A stretch of DNA of 64,000 nt from an uncultured Tidjanibacter sp. (lineage in GTDB: Bacteria; Bacteroidota; Bacteroidia; Bacteroidales; Rikenellaceae): positions 1-64,000 of the forward strand of contig CANTVF010000008.1 in the NCBI GenBank assembly GCA_947852905.1, in the 5' to 3' direction. Positions 52,653-63,394 of the stretch are shown one piece after another (within the stretch, counting starts at the first letter, position 1; every line of letters starts with the position of its first letter). The translations under genes were made by a program, and so were the position numbers. Under the pieces are notes generated by a model, which saw only the letters and a list, made by a program, of their open reading frames with translations, was not told the DNA's origin and did no database searches.

Positions 52653-53828
52653 CTATCGCCCGGCAGGATCGCCTGCCACCTCGAATCCGGCAGCTATGGG
52701 CAGATGATCGGAATAGTTCTCACGGAAATTATAATAGCCCGTAATATCCAATCCGTCGGTCATAAAGATGAAATCTATCCTGAACATATTGAAGAAACCG
52801 CTGAAGGTTCCCGACAACCCGTGCCCGCGGCGGACGAAGGCATCCTGCAACCCGTGCGACACGGTACGGTAGGCATACGAAGCCGGCGTGTCGTTGAAAT
52901 CGCCGCACACTATTGTCGGATAAGGCGAAGCGGTAACCGCCTCGGCAAGACGGTCGGCCTGCTCGGCACGGTGTATATATGCATTGCGCAGTTTCCGCAC
53001 TATGCCGGCAATATGCGCCTTGTCGTCTTCCTCAGAAACGAATTTCAGATTGGAAATGTAATCCATATCCTCATCGTCGATATGCGTATTATATAGATGA
53101 CTGTTGAACACCCTTACCGTATCGCGCTGCAACTTTATATCAGCCCACATGGAGTAATAACGTTCGTCATCCTCGACCGGTATGGCTCCGCTGGCCACTA
53201 TCGGATAACGGCTGTATACGGCCAGCCCGCCGAAATATTTCCCGTACCTCGATTCGCCGTAGGACTGAAACCTGAAATGTTTCATATTTTCGAGAAGCGC
53301 ATGCGTTTCGGGCACATCGGCGTCGCTGCTGAACTCCTGAATGCAAAGTATGTCTATATTGTTGGAATTGATCAGATCGGCTATGGCTTCCCGCGGATGA
53401 CGGTCGTCGGTCATATGTTTGTATTTGAACTGCAAAACATTGTAGCTCATGACGACGAAATCCGACCGCGACGGCTTGTCCTCCGCATAACGTTTTCTCA
53501 GATCTGGTTTGTAGAAGGCGCGCGCCTGCCCGGCGCCGAGCAACAACACCGCTACCGTAATCCACGCATACTTTTTCCAGCGGGCTACCCACCACATTCC
53601 CAAGAGAATCTCCACGACATACAGAACGGGAAACACCAGCCCGGCGAACGAGAACACCCATGCATCGCGCGGATCAACATAACGCGCGGCGTAGGCCGCA
53701 AGCAACGCCACGGAACACGACACCGTAAGTACGAGCATCACGATGTCTATTATCCTCACGACTGTCGAACCCTTGCGTACACGCTGTCTACGTGCCCTAC
53801 TCTTGCCGTAATATCCGTAATCCTCCAT
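52653..53828 (-). CDS. Endonuclease/exonuclease/phosphatase-family membrane protein
   Basis: This 391-residue protein starts with a basic stretch (KSRARRQRVRKGS), three membrane helices (about 23-110) and then an EEP domain: VMSYNVLQFKY, ILCIQEFSS with the metal-binding Glu, VVCGDFNDTPAS-type motif and the final NYSDHLPIAAGFEV with the catalytic Asp-His. It probably cleaves phosphodiesters of a lipid or nucleic acid on the outer side of the membrane. Downstream in order of mutL and rhomboid genes, it may be the end of their transcript. Confidence 0.88.
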   Translation of the reverse strand: MEDYGYYGKSRARRQRVRKGSTVVRIIDIVMLVLTVSCSVALLAAYAARYVDPRDAWVFSFAGLVFPVLYVVEILLGMWWVARWKKYAWITVAVLLLGAGQARAFYKPDLRKRYAEDKPSRSDFVVMSYNVLQFKYKHMTDDRHPREAIADLINSNNIDILCIQEFSSDADVPETHALLENMKHFRFQSYGESRYGKYFGGLAVYSRYPIVASGAIPVEDDERYYSMWADIKLQRDTVRVFNSHLYNTHIDDEDMDYISNLKFVSEEDDKAHIAGIVRKLRNAYIHRAEQADRLAEAVTASPYPTIVCGDFNDTPASYAYRTVSHGLQDAFVRRGHGLSGTFSGFFNMFRIDFIFMTDGLDITGYYNFRENYSDHLPIAAGFEVAGDPAGR

Positions 53829-53920
53829 AGCTGCAATAAAATATCATCATTCGCACCGCCTTAACTGCCAGACCGGCTACGCGACGCATTCCATATCGGC
53901 ACGTCCCGTTACGGCTGCCG

Positions 53921-54592
53921 TCAATAATAGATACGCCCCTTCTTTTTCCAATACCTGAGCAGCAACCACCCGAACAGCATACCGCCCAAATGCGCGAAAT
54001 GCGCCACTCCGCTACTTCCCGGCCCTATACCGGCCAACAGTTCCAATACACCGTAAGCTATGACGAACCATTTGGCTTTAAGCGCTATAGGCGGGAAAAG
54101 CAACATGATGACATTGTTGGGATGCATCACTCCGAACGCCAGCAACAGACCGAACACGGCGCCAGAAGCGCCTATGGTGGAGGCGTTGGCGTAACGGTAA
54201 ACCAGAGAGGGCGCCACCGAGGGATCGCCTGCCGCTGCGGCGTACTCGATCCAGTTTACACCCAACTGTATCAATGCTGCGCCGATACCGCACGCCATAT
54301 AGTAGATCAGAAACCGTCGACTGCCCATTTCGTATTCGAGGCTCCGCCCGAACATCCACAGAGCGAACATATTGGAGAACAGATGTGCGAATCCAGCATG
54401 CATGAACATATAGGTCAGCGGCTGCCATATGTGAAAATTGCCTCCCGCCCAGAAATACAGCGGCCCGTAAGTGAACAGCACATTGCTGGCATTGACCGGC
54501 AACATGTATTCCGCCAGAAACACGAGACAGTTTATTATCAAAAGGTTCTTGACTACCGGAGGTGTCCGGAGCATTCCGTTCGCTATCGCCAT
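53921..54592 (-). CDS. Rhomboid-family intramembrane serine protease
   Basis: This protein of about 223 residues has six membrane helices and the rhomboid landmarks FMHAGFAHLFSNMFALWMFG, the catalytic serine in GASGAVFG (Ser143) and histidine in HFAHLGG (His201). It cleaves other membrane proteins within the bilayer. Start choice is uncertain: 54592 (AIANGMLRT) is preferred, 54574 is also possible, and an extension to 54700 would add an untypical segment. A C-terminal basic tail faces the cytoplasm. Confidence 0.9.
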   Translation of the reverse strand: MAIANGMLRTPPVVKNLLIINCLVFLAEYMLPVNASNVLFTYGPLYFWAGGNFHIWQPLTYMFMHAGFAHLFSNMFALWMFGRSLEYEMGSRRFLIYYMACGIGAALIQLGVNWIEYAAAAGDPSVAPSLVYRYANASTIGASGAVFGLLLAFGVMHPNNVIMLLFPPIALKAKWFVIAYGVLELLAGIGPGSSGVAHFAHLGGMLFGWLLLRYWKKKGRIYY

Positions 54593-54775
54593 AAAATCGA
54601 AATTTGCGCCGCATGCGGCGTAGATAAAAATCAATAACAATGTTATCGGGACACCGTCCCGCAGATTTTCGCCACCGGCAGCATCCCCCTCAAACCCCAT
54701 GCTTTACGCCGACGACAGTCCCACCCTCAAACCGAGCGGATACGAAAATCCTGCAAATATATACTTTTAATGCCG

Positions 54776-56629
54776 TTATTTACGGAAAAGACGGCGTATT
54801 TCGTCCGCTCCCATACGCATCATTACGGCACGACCGTCCGCCGTATAGCCGTAACGCGAAGTATCCGCCAAAGCTTCCATTATAGCAGTCATCTCCCCTT
54901 CGGAACACACTTTCGGCATATTGCGCGCACCCGAAGATGCCATTACCGCAGCGAGTCTATCGCGACGAACAGTCGCAGGCGCCGTCTGGTCGGACATGGC
55001 GTCTATCATATCGTACACGAGGTCCTGTATCTCGCCCGGCTTGAAATCGGCCGGGATACCCGTTATCTCCACGCTGTTACAGTCCGGTACGGAATACTCG
55101 AAACCGAACGCTTCGAAATCCGCACGACGCCGGTCCATAAGTTCGACATCGTCAGCCGAAAGCACGAGTTTCTCCGGGAACATCAGTTTCTGCGTTACGG
55201 AACTCTCGCTGCGCAGCATCATCCTATAACGCTCGTAAAGTATAGCTTCCTTGGCACGACGCAGATCCACGATCAACAAATCGCCGCCGCACGATGCCGC
55301 CACATAACCGCCGGCAATAGGCACGGCACCTACTATTCCGTCCGCAGAAATACCCTCTATCGGCAGGTCCTGCTCCGTTCCCCCGCTCTCGATATACTCT
55401 ATCGTGGAAGCATCGAATCCGCTTACGGCATCGTCTCGCCCCATAGAGGCCAGAGTATCGTACGGACGGGCGAAATCGGCCAGTCCGGCACTGCTACGAC
55501 GCCCCGCCGTCTCAGTCTGCCGGAAAGGATTGTATGACGGATTGGTAACCGTCGACGGCTCGCGGGTCACGGCGCCGTCGCGCGACATGACAGGAATCTC
55601 TATGTTGCCCTCCTGCTCGAAATCCATGAACGACACAGCACCCGTCTTGGCGAGTGTTTCGCGTACGGCCGCATGCACTATCTGCCAGATAGCCGGTCCG
55701 TCGTCGAAACGCACCTCTATTTTCTGCGGATGTATGTTGACATCCACCTTGTCGGGATCGACTTCGAAAAACAAGAAATAGGAGGGCTGAGTGCCAGCCG
55801 GTATGAGTTTTTCATAGGCCTGCATTACGGCCTTATGGAAATATGGGCTTTTGAAATAACGCCCGTTGACATAAAAATACTGTTCGCGGTTGGTCTGTTT
55901 GCTCGCCGACGGTTTTCCCACGAAACCGGTTATCTTGACCAGAGATGTGTCCGTCGAGGTCTCCAACAGATTGCCCGCTATGTTTTTCCCCATAAGCCCC
56001 ACGATACGTCCTTTCAACCCGGAGGGTTGCAGATTGTATATCGGAGCGTCCTCGCCGTACAGGGCGAACGACATTTCGGGATGACACATAGCCACGCGCC
56101 TGAACTCCTCGGATATATGCCGCGGCTCGGTAGTGCTTTTCTCAAGCGCTCTGTAACGTGCAGGAACGTTGAAAAACAGATTCTTGACGGTAAACTGACT
56201 GCCTTTCGCCGCCACGACCGACTCCTGATGCTGGAAACGGCTGCCCTCGATAACCAGATGCGTCGCCAGCTCATCCTCCTCGCGGCGGGTGGTCAGCTCC
56301 ACACGGGCTATCGCGGCTATCGACGCCAACGCCTCGCCGCGAAAACCGAACGTATGCAATGCATACACGTCCTCTATGCGGGCGATTTTGCTCGTGGCAT
56401 GTTTGTCGAACGCCATACGCGCATCGACAGGCGACATGCCCTCGCCGTCGTCCACAACCTTTATCATCTCCTTACCGCCGTTACGGTAACTGACGGTCAC
56501 CGACGACGCACCGGCATCGACGGCATTCTCCATCATCTCCTTGATCACCGACGCGGGACGGTTTACCACCTCGCCCGCAGCGATCTGGTTGGCTACCGTG
56601 TCCGGCAACAATCTTATCTTATCGCCCAT
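54776..56629 (-). CDS. mutL: DNA mismatch repair protein MutL
   Basis: This 617-residue protein has the GHKL ATPase motifs ENAVDAGA, DDGEGM and GFRGEALASIA, followed by the VKNLFFNVPARYR segment and a C-terminal dimerisation domain. In endonuclease-type MutL that domain carries DQHA-x2-E and CPHGRP; here the positions read DLRRAKE (about 440) and TADGRA (near the end), so the metal site seems lost. It would then rely on another nick-maker, as E. coli MutL does on MutH. A small membrane-protein gene lies upstream and the rhomboid gene downstream on the same strand. Confidence 0.94.
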   Translation of the reverse strand: MGDKIRLLPDTVANQIAAGEVVNRPASVIKEMMENAVDAGASSVTVSYRNGGKEMIKVVDDGEGMSPVDARMAFDKHATSKIARIEDVYALHTFGFRGEALASIAAIARVELTTRREEDELATHLVIEGSRFQHQESVVAAKGSQFTVKNLFFNVPARYRALEKSTTEPRHISEEFRRVAMCHPEMSFALYGEDAPIYNLQPSGLKGRIVGLMGKNIAGNLLETSTDTSLVKITGFVGKPSASKQTNREQYFYVNGRYFKSPYFHKAVMQAYEKLIPAGTQPSYFLFFEVDPDKVDVNIHPQKIEVRFDDGPAIWQIVHAAVRETLAKTGAVSFMDFEQEGNIEIPVMSRDGAVTREPSTVTNPSYNPFRQTETAGRRSSAGLADFARPYDTLASMGRDDAVSGFDASTIEYIESGGTEQDLPIEGISADGIVGAVPIAGGYVAASCGGDLLIVDLRRAKEAILYERYRMMLRSESSVTQKLMFPEKLVLSADDVELMDRRRADFEAFGFEYSVPDCNSVEITGIPADFKPGEIQDLVYDMIDAMSDQTAPATVRRDRLAAVMASSGARNMPKVCSEGEMTAIMEALADTSRYGYTADGRAVMMRMGADEIRRLFRK

Positions 56630-56726
56630 CTGCTGCTATTCTTCCATACCGATGCCGACGCAAGCCATACCCCGAAACGGACGTTACGCCTTTCCGCCGC
56701 ACCGCAATCAGCCCCATTCGGTAACA

Positions 56727-57017
56727 TCATCTCAAAACCCACATTACAGCCGCTGCGAGCAGCCCCAGCAGCACGACCAGCAACATCGTTCTGCCGGAGC
56801 GACGGCGATTGCGGGCACGCATCTCCTGCGCCGCACGACGCCCGGCGGCATAACGGCTACGCAACAGTTCGCCGGGTACATACTCCCCCGTACTGTCCGA
56901 CGGACGTTCGCCGCGCAACTCCTTCAGGCGTTCGGCGCGCGCCTCCGCTTCCGGATCGTAATAACGGGGTTTATAATCGAACTTACGCGGTTTCGGTGTA
57001 TAAAAAAATCTTGCCAT
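56727..57017 (-). CDS. Small basic single-pass membrane protein
   Basis: This 96-residue protein begins ARFFYTPKPRKFDYKPRYYDPEAEAR, is rich in Arg and Tyr, and ends with a single membrane helix (TMLLVVLLGLLAAAVMWVL) close to the C-terminus, so it would be tail-anchored with the basic part in the cytoplasm. The start at 57017 is preferred to one 15 bases upstream. It precedes mutL by about 100 bases. Its function is unknown. Confidence 0.65.
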   Translation of the reverse strand: MARFFYTPKPRKFDYKPRYYDPEAEARAERLKELRGERPSDSTGEYVPGELLRSRYAAGRRAAQEMRARNRRRSGRTMLLVVLLGLLAAAVMWVLR

Positions 57018-57710
57018 GTCAACCAATAACAATCCTGTAATTCCATTCGGCCGGAAGGCGAGCGTCTCTTTCTGCCGCCAACATTCACACGCGCCGGCAC
57101 TGTTGCCGTACCGACAGCGAAACTTCCCGACTTCTCACATTCGGCCGTAATTGCGCATCAGCTTCATACTCTACGGCACCATATGCATTCAGTGCACACG
57201 CCTCGACCGGAAGCATTCATGTACATACCCCACAACGCTATGGCCATGTACGAAACAAACATCCGTTGCACAATCCGGTCGTAATCCGCGACGACTACTC
57301 CAACCGCACCGGAACGGCATGTCAACTTTCATTGTCCGACCGGACGAACAACCCGCATCTGCGACACGAGCTCCCGAAGTGCATTCCGAATCGCCGCTTG
57401 CGGATGCGTACCGTCTTACAAAAGGTACAGACTTCAACCGTGCATATTCGCCGCAATTTCAGCGGTCGCCTCATGCCGGACGACCGGACGCCACCTATAA
57501 TCCGACCGGACGCCCGGCCGTGACACCTGAAAATATCACAGTCTCCGCTGCGTACCGGTTAGCGCATGAACACAGAAACGCTTCACATCCACACACGCCA
57601 CGTTCGGGCAACATCGTACGAACAACGCACGTCCGTACCCTTTAGTATCCGCCAAAGCGGAACCGCAAGATACGGAACGTAGTGTTGCTCCACGAGCAAA
57701 TATACTCTTT
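57018..57710. other. Intergenic region
   Basis: About 690 bases between dnaJ and the small membrane-protein gene. Open frames occur on the plus strand but have Arg/His/Thr-rich, repetitive translations typical of noncoding GC-rich DNA. I see no RNA or repeat. Confidence 0.45.
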
Positions 57711-58886
57711 TTACCTGAAGAAATTCTTCATGCGCTCGAAGATATTCTGTCCCGGCGCGGAATTGTCCGCGCTGCCGAACGTCGGACTCTTGGCCATCTG
57801 CTCGACGAGCTTCTTATCCTCGGCCGTCAACCTCGACGGGACATCTATATCGACCACGACGAGAATATCGCCCCTGCCGCGGCCGTTCACATCGGGCACG
57901 CCCTTGCCGCGCAGACGCAGTACGCTACCGGCCTTGGTTCCGGCCGCCACTTTTACCTTGGCGCGGCCTTCGACCGTAGGCACTTCTATAGTGCCGCCCA
58001 TTACGGCCGTCGGGATCGTTATCTTATGATTGTGCAACAGATCGTTGCCGTCGCGTATGAGTTGCGGGTCGCGCTCCTCCTCGATGACGACGAGCAGATC
58101 GCCGTTCACGCCGCCGCGCCGCCCGGCATTACCCTTGCCGCTCACGGAGAGCTGCATGCCTTCACCTACGCCGGCAGGTATCTTGATCTCGATCACCTCT
58201 TCCTGACGCACTATACCCTCGCCCTTGCACTTGGGACACGGATCGGTTATCACCTCGCCGCTGCCGCCGCAAGACGGGCATGCACGCTGAGTCTGCGTCC
58301 GGCCGAAGAAGCTGTCCACGACTTCGGTAACTACGCCCGATCCATGACACGTCTGGCACTGCTTGACGCCCGACGGATTTTTCGCACCGCTGCCGCCGCA
58401 CTGGTCGCAAGTCACGTATTTGTTTATCTTCAGCTTCTTGATTGTCCCTTCGACCACCTCCTTGAGCGAAAGCCGTACCTTGACCCTCAGGTCGGACCCG
58501 CGACTTACCCTACGTCCGCCGCCCTGCGAGCCGAATCCGCTGAAACCGCCGAAGCCCCCGAAACCGCCGAAGTGACCTCCGAATATGTCGCCGAACTGGC
58601 TGAATATATCCTCCATGGAGAATCCGCCGCCGCTGTAGGCGCCGCCTCCGGCCGCACCGCTCATTCCGGCATGACCGAACTGATCGTAACGCGCCTTCTT
58701 GTCCGGATTACTCAACACGTCGTAAGCCTCGGCAGCCTCCTTGAATTTCTCCTCGGCCTCTTTGTCGCCCGGATTCTTGTCCGGGTGATATTTCAATGCG
58801 GCTTTACGGTAAGCCTTCTTTATCTCTTCGGCACTGGCTCCTTTGTCGACGCCAAGCACCTCATAATAATCTCTTTTAGTCGCCAT
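57711..58886 (-). CDS. dnaJ: Chaperone protein DnaJ
   Basis: This 391-residue co-chaperone stimulates DnaK ATPase and binds unfolded proteins. It has the J domain with YHPDKNPGD, a Gly/Phe-rich linker (residues about 75-120), four zinc-finger repeats ([32 protein letters not shown]) and two beta-sandwich substrate domains. The start at 58886 gives the standard [13 protein letters not shown]-terminus. It lies 76 bases downstream of grpE and shares its direction, the usual stress operon order. No CIRCE element is seen upstream. Confidence 0.96.
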   Translation of the reverse strand: MATKRDYYEVLGVDKGASAEEIKKAYRKAALKYHPDKNPGDKEAEEKFKEAAEAYDVLSNPDKKARYDQFGHAGMSGAAGGGAYSGGGFSMEDIFSQFGDIFGGHFGGFGGFGGFSGFGSQGGGRRVSRGSDLRVKVRLSLKEVVEGTIKKLKINKYVTCDQCGGSGAKNPSGVKQCQTCHGSGVVTEVVDSFFGRTQTQRACPSCGGSGEVITDPCPKCKGEGIVRQEEVIEIKIPAGVGEGMQLSVSGKGNAGRRGGVNGDLLVVIEEERDPQLIRDGNDLLHNHKITIPTAVMGGTIEVPTVEGRAKVKVAAGTKAGSVLRLRGKGVPDVNGRGRGDILVVVDIDVPSRLTAEDKKLVEQMAKSPTFGSADNSAPGQNIFERMKNFFR

Positions 58887-58962
58887 TTCTGACAATACAA
58901 CTCCTTATCCTTAAAATTCATTACTCATGGGCACGCCTCACGGCGTACCGCGCCGGCGTAAA

Positions 58963-59550
58963 CTACTCCCCTACGACAACCTTGCTGTGACGAATCACCT
59001 TGTCATGCAGCTTGTATCCCTTCTGCACGACGTCCACGATCTTCCCTTTCTGCTTCTTGTCCTGAGCGGGAATCTTGGCTATGGCCTCATGGAAATCGGT
59101 ATCAAGCTCCTGACCGAGCGCCTCTATCTCCGAAAGCCCCTTGCCGCGGAGAGTATCGTTCAACTTGTTGCTTATCAGCACTACGCCTTCTCGCACGGCA
59201 GACACGTCGGTAGCGTTCTCCGTAGCGCCCAACGCCCTTTCCAGATCGTCCATAACGGGAAGCAACGCTTTGATAACCTCCTCGCCCGCAGACGCCACCA
59301 TATCCATCTTTTCGCGCAGGGTACGTTTACGATAATTGTCGAACTCTGCCTGAAGCCTGACGTATTTGTCACGCCATGCGGCCGCTTCTTCCGCCATTTT
59401 TTCAGCCTCTGTCCGCTCGGACGGCTCCTGATCTGCCATATTGTCAGCACAACAGTTCTCCTCTGTGGAGGCGCTTTCCGGGGACTGTTCCGCCGGGTTA
59501 TTTTCAACAACCTCAGGATCAACCTGTTTTGTTTCCTTATCCTTGCTCAT
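58963..59550 (-). CDS. grpE: Nucleotide exchange factor GrpE
   Basis: This 195-residue protein releases ADP from DnaK. It has an acidic, low-complexity N-terminus (first 55 residues), a long coiled-coil helix (WRDKYVRLQAEFDNYRKRTLRE) and the C-terminal beta domain (GKIVDVVQKGYKLHDKVIRHSKVVV). Length and layout are typical. It is followed by dnaJ after 76 bases. dnaK itself is not in the window. Confidence 0.95.
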   Translation of the reverse strand: MSKDKETKQVDPEVVENNPAEQSPESASTEENCCADNMADQEPSERTEAEKMAEEAAAWRDKYVRLQAEFDNYRKRTLREKMDMVASAGEEVIKALLPVMDDLERALGATENATDVSAVREGVVLISNKLNDTLRGKGLSEIEALGQELDTDFHEAIAKIPAQDKKQKGKIVDVVQKGYKLHDKVIRHSKVVVGE

Positions 59551-60088
59551 ATATATTGTAGTTTATTTTTCCTGCCCGTAATACGACAAAAGACATACCA
59601 ACCGTCCGGCATGACACGCGGCCGTAAACCATGCAAAGTAACGTAAAATTAACCGTTTTACGAAATCGCCTTACTCCGACAGCGAAAACACGACGCAAGT
59701 GTCTCTGTGTACAGGCTTACCTGCCGCATGAACACACGCCTACATCGCATTGGCCGATATCAGTGCACGACGAAAAAACGGCGCTGCGACAACTTCTAAA
59801 GTATGCCGCAACGCCGTCCACACAACTAAAATAATATCTATGAGCCTTTCCCTCTCTATAAATATCCTACACCCATGCGGACGCGGTAAACGCGGCGCAC
59901 ATGCGCCACCCGACAGCCGAACCGCCACCGCACACCCGGCAGAGCACCTCCCGACGCTAGGCAAACCGCCGTTCGGAAACGCCTTTACCGATGATGATTA
60001 CCGATACCGGGGTGCTTCCCGCCGCCGTATCATCGGAACGTCTCATTGCTCCGTATCCGACAACAACCTTCCGTCGCGTACGGCAACA
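59551..60088. other. Intergenic region between grpE and the receptor gene
   Basis: About 540 bases; promoter elements for grpE should lie in the first 100. A gttactttgc stretch on the minus strand resembles a -7 box but is one base short of consensus. No gene is seen. Confidence 0.4.
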
Positions 60089-62596
60089 TCACTTCCCGCC
60101 GCTTATCCTCTGCGATTCGCCATCGGTATCCCGTTCCACGGTACGCGCCCGGAACTCCTTGCCGGAACGGAAATTATACCTTATGGTAAGTGCAGCCCTG
60201 AATCCTCCGCTGTCCACCGTGTTCCACTTCTCGAATCCCTCCTCGACCACATGCACGCGCTGTTTACGGTCGAACAAGTTGTACATGGTAAGCGACATGG
60301 TCAGCCTGTTGTCGAGCATCCGTTTCTTTATACTCACGTTTATGTCCTGCTGGCTCATGACCTCTATATTGGCGCTCAACATTCTTGGCGAATACCAGTA
60401 ATTGATCTCCAGATCGAACACTTTCGGTATCTCGAACGTACTGGACAGATAGCCGAACACGCCAAGTACATCCCGACGTGCGGCGTCGGCTGAAAATTGC
60501 TCTCCGTAATAAAAAAGTACCGCATTGGCATTCAGGCTCCACCACGGAGTTATGGTGACAGGGGCATTGACGGCCAGATAGTATTGCCACAGATCGGCGA
60601 TATTCTCGTAACGGTAAACCATCTGAGTGACCTCCTTCATCTGCCCGTCGGCACCCGGCTCCTCTACCTGTCTTATTTCCAGACGCTGACTGACCGAATT
60701 CTGCGACAGGTTGGCGCCGAGGCTTATCGAATACTTGTACGCAAGCACCAGCGAAAGGTCTATGTTGTTGCTGTACGTAGGTTTCAAATCGGGATTTCCC
60801 ATTACGGACGACACCGGCGAGAGTTTGGTTTCAAACGGATTCAACGCCCAGAATCCGGGACGCGATATCTTGCGCGAATAAGACAGCACCAGCGAATTGC
60901 TCATCTGCTCGTTGAAAGCGTATGACAGATTTACGTTGGGAAACAGCCCTCCGTAACGTTTCTTCACCTGCGTCGTCTGCCCGTCCCCAGTAGGATCGGT
61001 ATACCGCGGCGTCATGAACGTATACTCGTACCTCAACCCCGCCACAAGTCCGAAACGGCCATAGCGGGCGCTATATGCGGCATAAAGGGCGCCTATGTTC
61101 TCCGTATAATCCGTCCGTTCCGGATCCCTGCTCTCCTGCCAGCCGTCATTTCCGAACACGAGATAATCCATATTGCTGAACATGCCGTCGAACGTATACT
61201 TGGCACCGGCCTGCAAACGCGACGTCTTCGAAAGCGGTATGTCGAAAGCCGCATTCACGGACGCCACCTTGTAATCGGAAAAGGCGTCGCGCTTCTGCCT
61301 GAGGTCTTCGCCCGGCATCGCAGAAGCTCCCGTGTAATACATGTACGAATCTACATAACTGTTGCCGTTGGAACCTATGCTCTGGCTATAATCGCCTATC
61401 AGCTTGAAAGTCGTCCCTTCGTCGTCCATTTTGTATACATAGTTGACTGTTCCCCCGAGAAACAGGCTGTTCCGCGATTCATTGTATCGGCTCGTCGTAA
61501 CCACGCTGTCGAATACCGGACCGGTATGTCCCTCACCGTAATACGGCTTGAGCCACATGCTCGACGAAGTGACGTTTTCCGGAACGCTGCTGTAAATGTT
61601 GAACTCCGCGCCGACCTTGTGCCGGTCGTTTATATCGAGCCACGCTCCCAGACGCCCTTCGATATCGGGACCCGCACCGCGTATGACCGATACAGACCTG
61701 TCCTCGTCCCTGTCACGAGACGTATTCTCCAGCGAATATACGGTACGCTCTCTGGAAACCGATTTGCCTACGTCATATCCATATCCCCCGTTGGCATACA
61801 CCTGCAACTTACCCACCTGATAGTTTATGCCGGCCGAGCCTCCGCCGCCGTAGTCGCCGATAACTCCGTAATTGCCGTACAGACGGACATTACCGTCCAG
61901 ACCGTCGTCGCGGCGTTTGTTCATCGTTATCTTTATTATTCCCCCGCTGGAATCGGCATCGTACTCTGCACCCGCATTCATAATTACCTCTATCTTCTTT
62001 ATATCCTCGGCATTTATAGTCCTCAAATACGCTTCAAGGTCCTCGCCCGACATGTTGAGCAACCGGTCGTCTATCATCACACGCGTACCGCCACGACCGT
62101 TGACCGTAATTCCGTCATCGGTCGCCCACACGCTCGGCGCCGTCTTGATCATCTCGTAGGCGTCCTTGCCTACCGCCACCGAACTTTCCGCCACATTAAC
62201 TACGAAACGGTCGGCTTCGCGGGTTATCAGCCGTCCGGTAACGACTACGGCATCGACCTCCTCCGCCTCGGTCTCCATGCGCATATCGCCCATATCGACA
62301 TCGCCCGAAACGGCCAGTCCGACGGAAAAGTCTGCATATCCGAGACACGTCGCGGACAACGTATACTCGCCCGCCGGAACCGACAACACGAAACGTCCCT
62401 CGCCGTCGGCTACCGTTCCGGCAGCCTGTTCGCCACCGCCGGTCAGGAGAAATACCGTAGCATACTCCACGGGCGAAGAGTCGGAATCCACCACACGCCC
62501 CTCTACATTGTAAACAGGTCCGGCCGAACGGGCTTCGACCCCCGATACGGCGCACACCAACGCCGCAAAACACAATACGAATTTTCTAACGTTCAT
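60089..62596 (-). CDS. TonB-dependent-receptor-like outer-membrane protein with carboxypeptidase-regulatory-like domain
   Basis: This 835-residue protein has a Sec signal (about 1-23), a CarboxypepD_reg-like domain (NVEGRVVDSDSSPVEYATVFLL, about 30-115), a plug domain (DAVVVTGRLITREADRFVVN, NGRGGTRVMIDDRLLNMSGEDLEAYLRTI) and a large barrel of the outer-membrane beta-barrel family 3 type. Such proteins import or bind ligands with energy from TonB, or act in surface assembly. No SusD partner is next to it, so it is unlikely to be a classical glycan receptor. GGAAAGAG precedes the start, and a promoter candidate lies at 62816-62845. Confidence 0.88.
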   Translation of the reverse strand: MNVRKFVLCFAALVCAVSGVEARSAGPVYNVEGRVVDSDSSPVEYATVFLLTGGGEQAAGTVADGEGRFVLSVPAGEYTLSATCLGYADFSVGLAVSGDVDMGDMRMETEAEEVDAVVVTGRLITREADRFVVNVAESSVAVGKDAYEMIKTAPSVWATDDGITVNGRGGTRVMIDDRLLNMSGEDLEAYLRTINAEDIKKIEVIMNAGAEYDADSSGGIIKITMNKRRDDGLDGNVRLYGNYGVIGDYGGGGSAGINYQVGKLQVYANGGYGYDVGKSVSRERTVYSLENTSRDRDEDRSVSVIRGAGPDIEGRLGAWLDINDRHKVGAEFNIYSSVPENVTSSSMWLKPYYGEGHTGPVFDSVVTTSRYNESRNSLFLGGTVNYVYKMDDEGTTFKLIGDYSQSIGSNGNSYVDSYMYYTGASAMPGEDLRQKRDAFSDYKVASVNAAFDIPLSKTSRLQAGAKYTFDGMFSNMDYLVFGNDGWQESRDPERTDYTENIGALYAAYSARYGRFGLVAGLRYEYTFMTPRYTDPTGDGQTTQVKKRYGGLFPNVNLSYAFNEQMSNSLVLSYSRKISRPGFWALNPFETKLSPVSSVMGNPDLKPTYSNNIDLSLVLAYKYSISLGANLSQNSVSQRLEIRQVEEPGADGQMKEVTQMVYRYENIADLWQYYLAVNAPVTITPWWSLNANAVLFYYGEQFSADAARRDVLGVFGYLSSTFEIPKVFDLEINYWYSPRMLSANIEVMSQQDINVSIKKRMLDNRLTMSLTMYNLFDRKQRVHVVEEGFEKWNTVDSGGFRAALTIRYNFRSGKEFRARTVERDTDGESQRISGGK

Positions 62597-62815
62597 CTCT
62601 TTCCAATATCACAACGTTCACATGAGCCGTCATACATCCGGCACTAATTAATTATTGGCCCCCTCGCCACATAATGCAAATCTTCCACTACGGCTACATA
62701 TCCGATTTCGATACCGTTTTCCCCGCACGGCCCCAACAGGTTCCGCCAGACAATTTCACCGGCTGAAAATTCCTAACGCCGCAATTACAACTCAAACAGT
62801 TTCGGACATGTGTCG
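62597..62815. other. Leader region of the receptor gene
   Basis: About 220 bases between the promoter candidate and the start codon. No open frame or recognised riboswitch is seen. Confidence 0.35.
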
Positions 62816-62845
62816 CAAATATACTATATAATTATTGACAAACAA
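62816..62845 (-). promoter_or_regulatory. Promoter candidate of the receptor gene
   Basis: On the minus strand TTG, 19 bases, then TATATTTG. It would give a long leader of about 210 bases. Confidence 0.5.
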
Positions 62846-63314
62846 CCTATCTTTATCGATTTTCAATAATATTTTTATGAATATCATTGTACAAACCTTG
62901 TAATATCAGTCTCTCGCAATCCGATATGACGGAGAATCCGTATCTTCAAGCATCTGCAATGCAAAGATATCATTTTTCTCAATGTACTATGCATTACATA
63001 ATATATTTTTTACTAAAAACAGTTAATTAAATTACTTTCAAAATCATCCCAGCACATAAACGAATGGATAGCAAGCATTTGATGCATTGCATAAATTCCT
63101 TGACTTTTTTATATTCTTGCTCGATCAGACGCAATAATCCCCGGTTCCTCTCTCAATTAATCATATCTTGCCGTTATCAATAGCGTCAAGCTCCGTACGC
63201 CCACGACGAAACACGGCAACACAGCGATAATCCGATACCGGACGGAGACCAAACGACACCGACAGACACCGTAACCGAAATACCGTCCGCCGATATTACG
63301 ACAATGCCGAACAT
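62846..63314. other. AT-rich intergenic region
   Basis: About 470 very AT-rich bases without a gene. A TATCTTTG box on the minus strand (62962-62969) lacks a -33 partner. Confidence 0.4.
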
Positions 63315-63353
63315 AAAAAAGCTCCGGATGCGAACAATATTCGCATCCGGAGC
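63315..63353 (-). terminator. Terminator of the right-edge gene
   Basis: On the minus strand GCTCCGGATGCGAA, loop, TTCGCATCCGGAGC is followed by TTTTTT, about 40 bases after the stop. Confidence 0.92.
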
Positions 63354-63394
63354 CCCAAGTCGCCGCACGCACGATCGCGTGCATATCACATTTG

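Noticed and set aside
57151..57645. 164-codon frame between dnaJ and the small membrane-protein gene
   Set aside because: The translation is rich in Arg, His, Pro and Thr with no domain, and competing frames overlap it.
61526..62647. Open frame of 373 codons on the plus strand
   Set aside because: It lies antisense to the receptor gene and has shadow-like composition.
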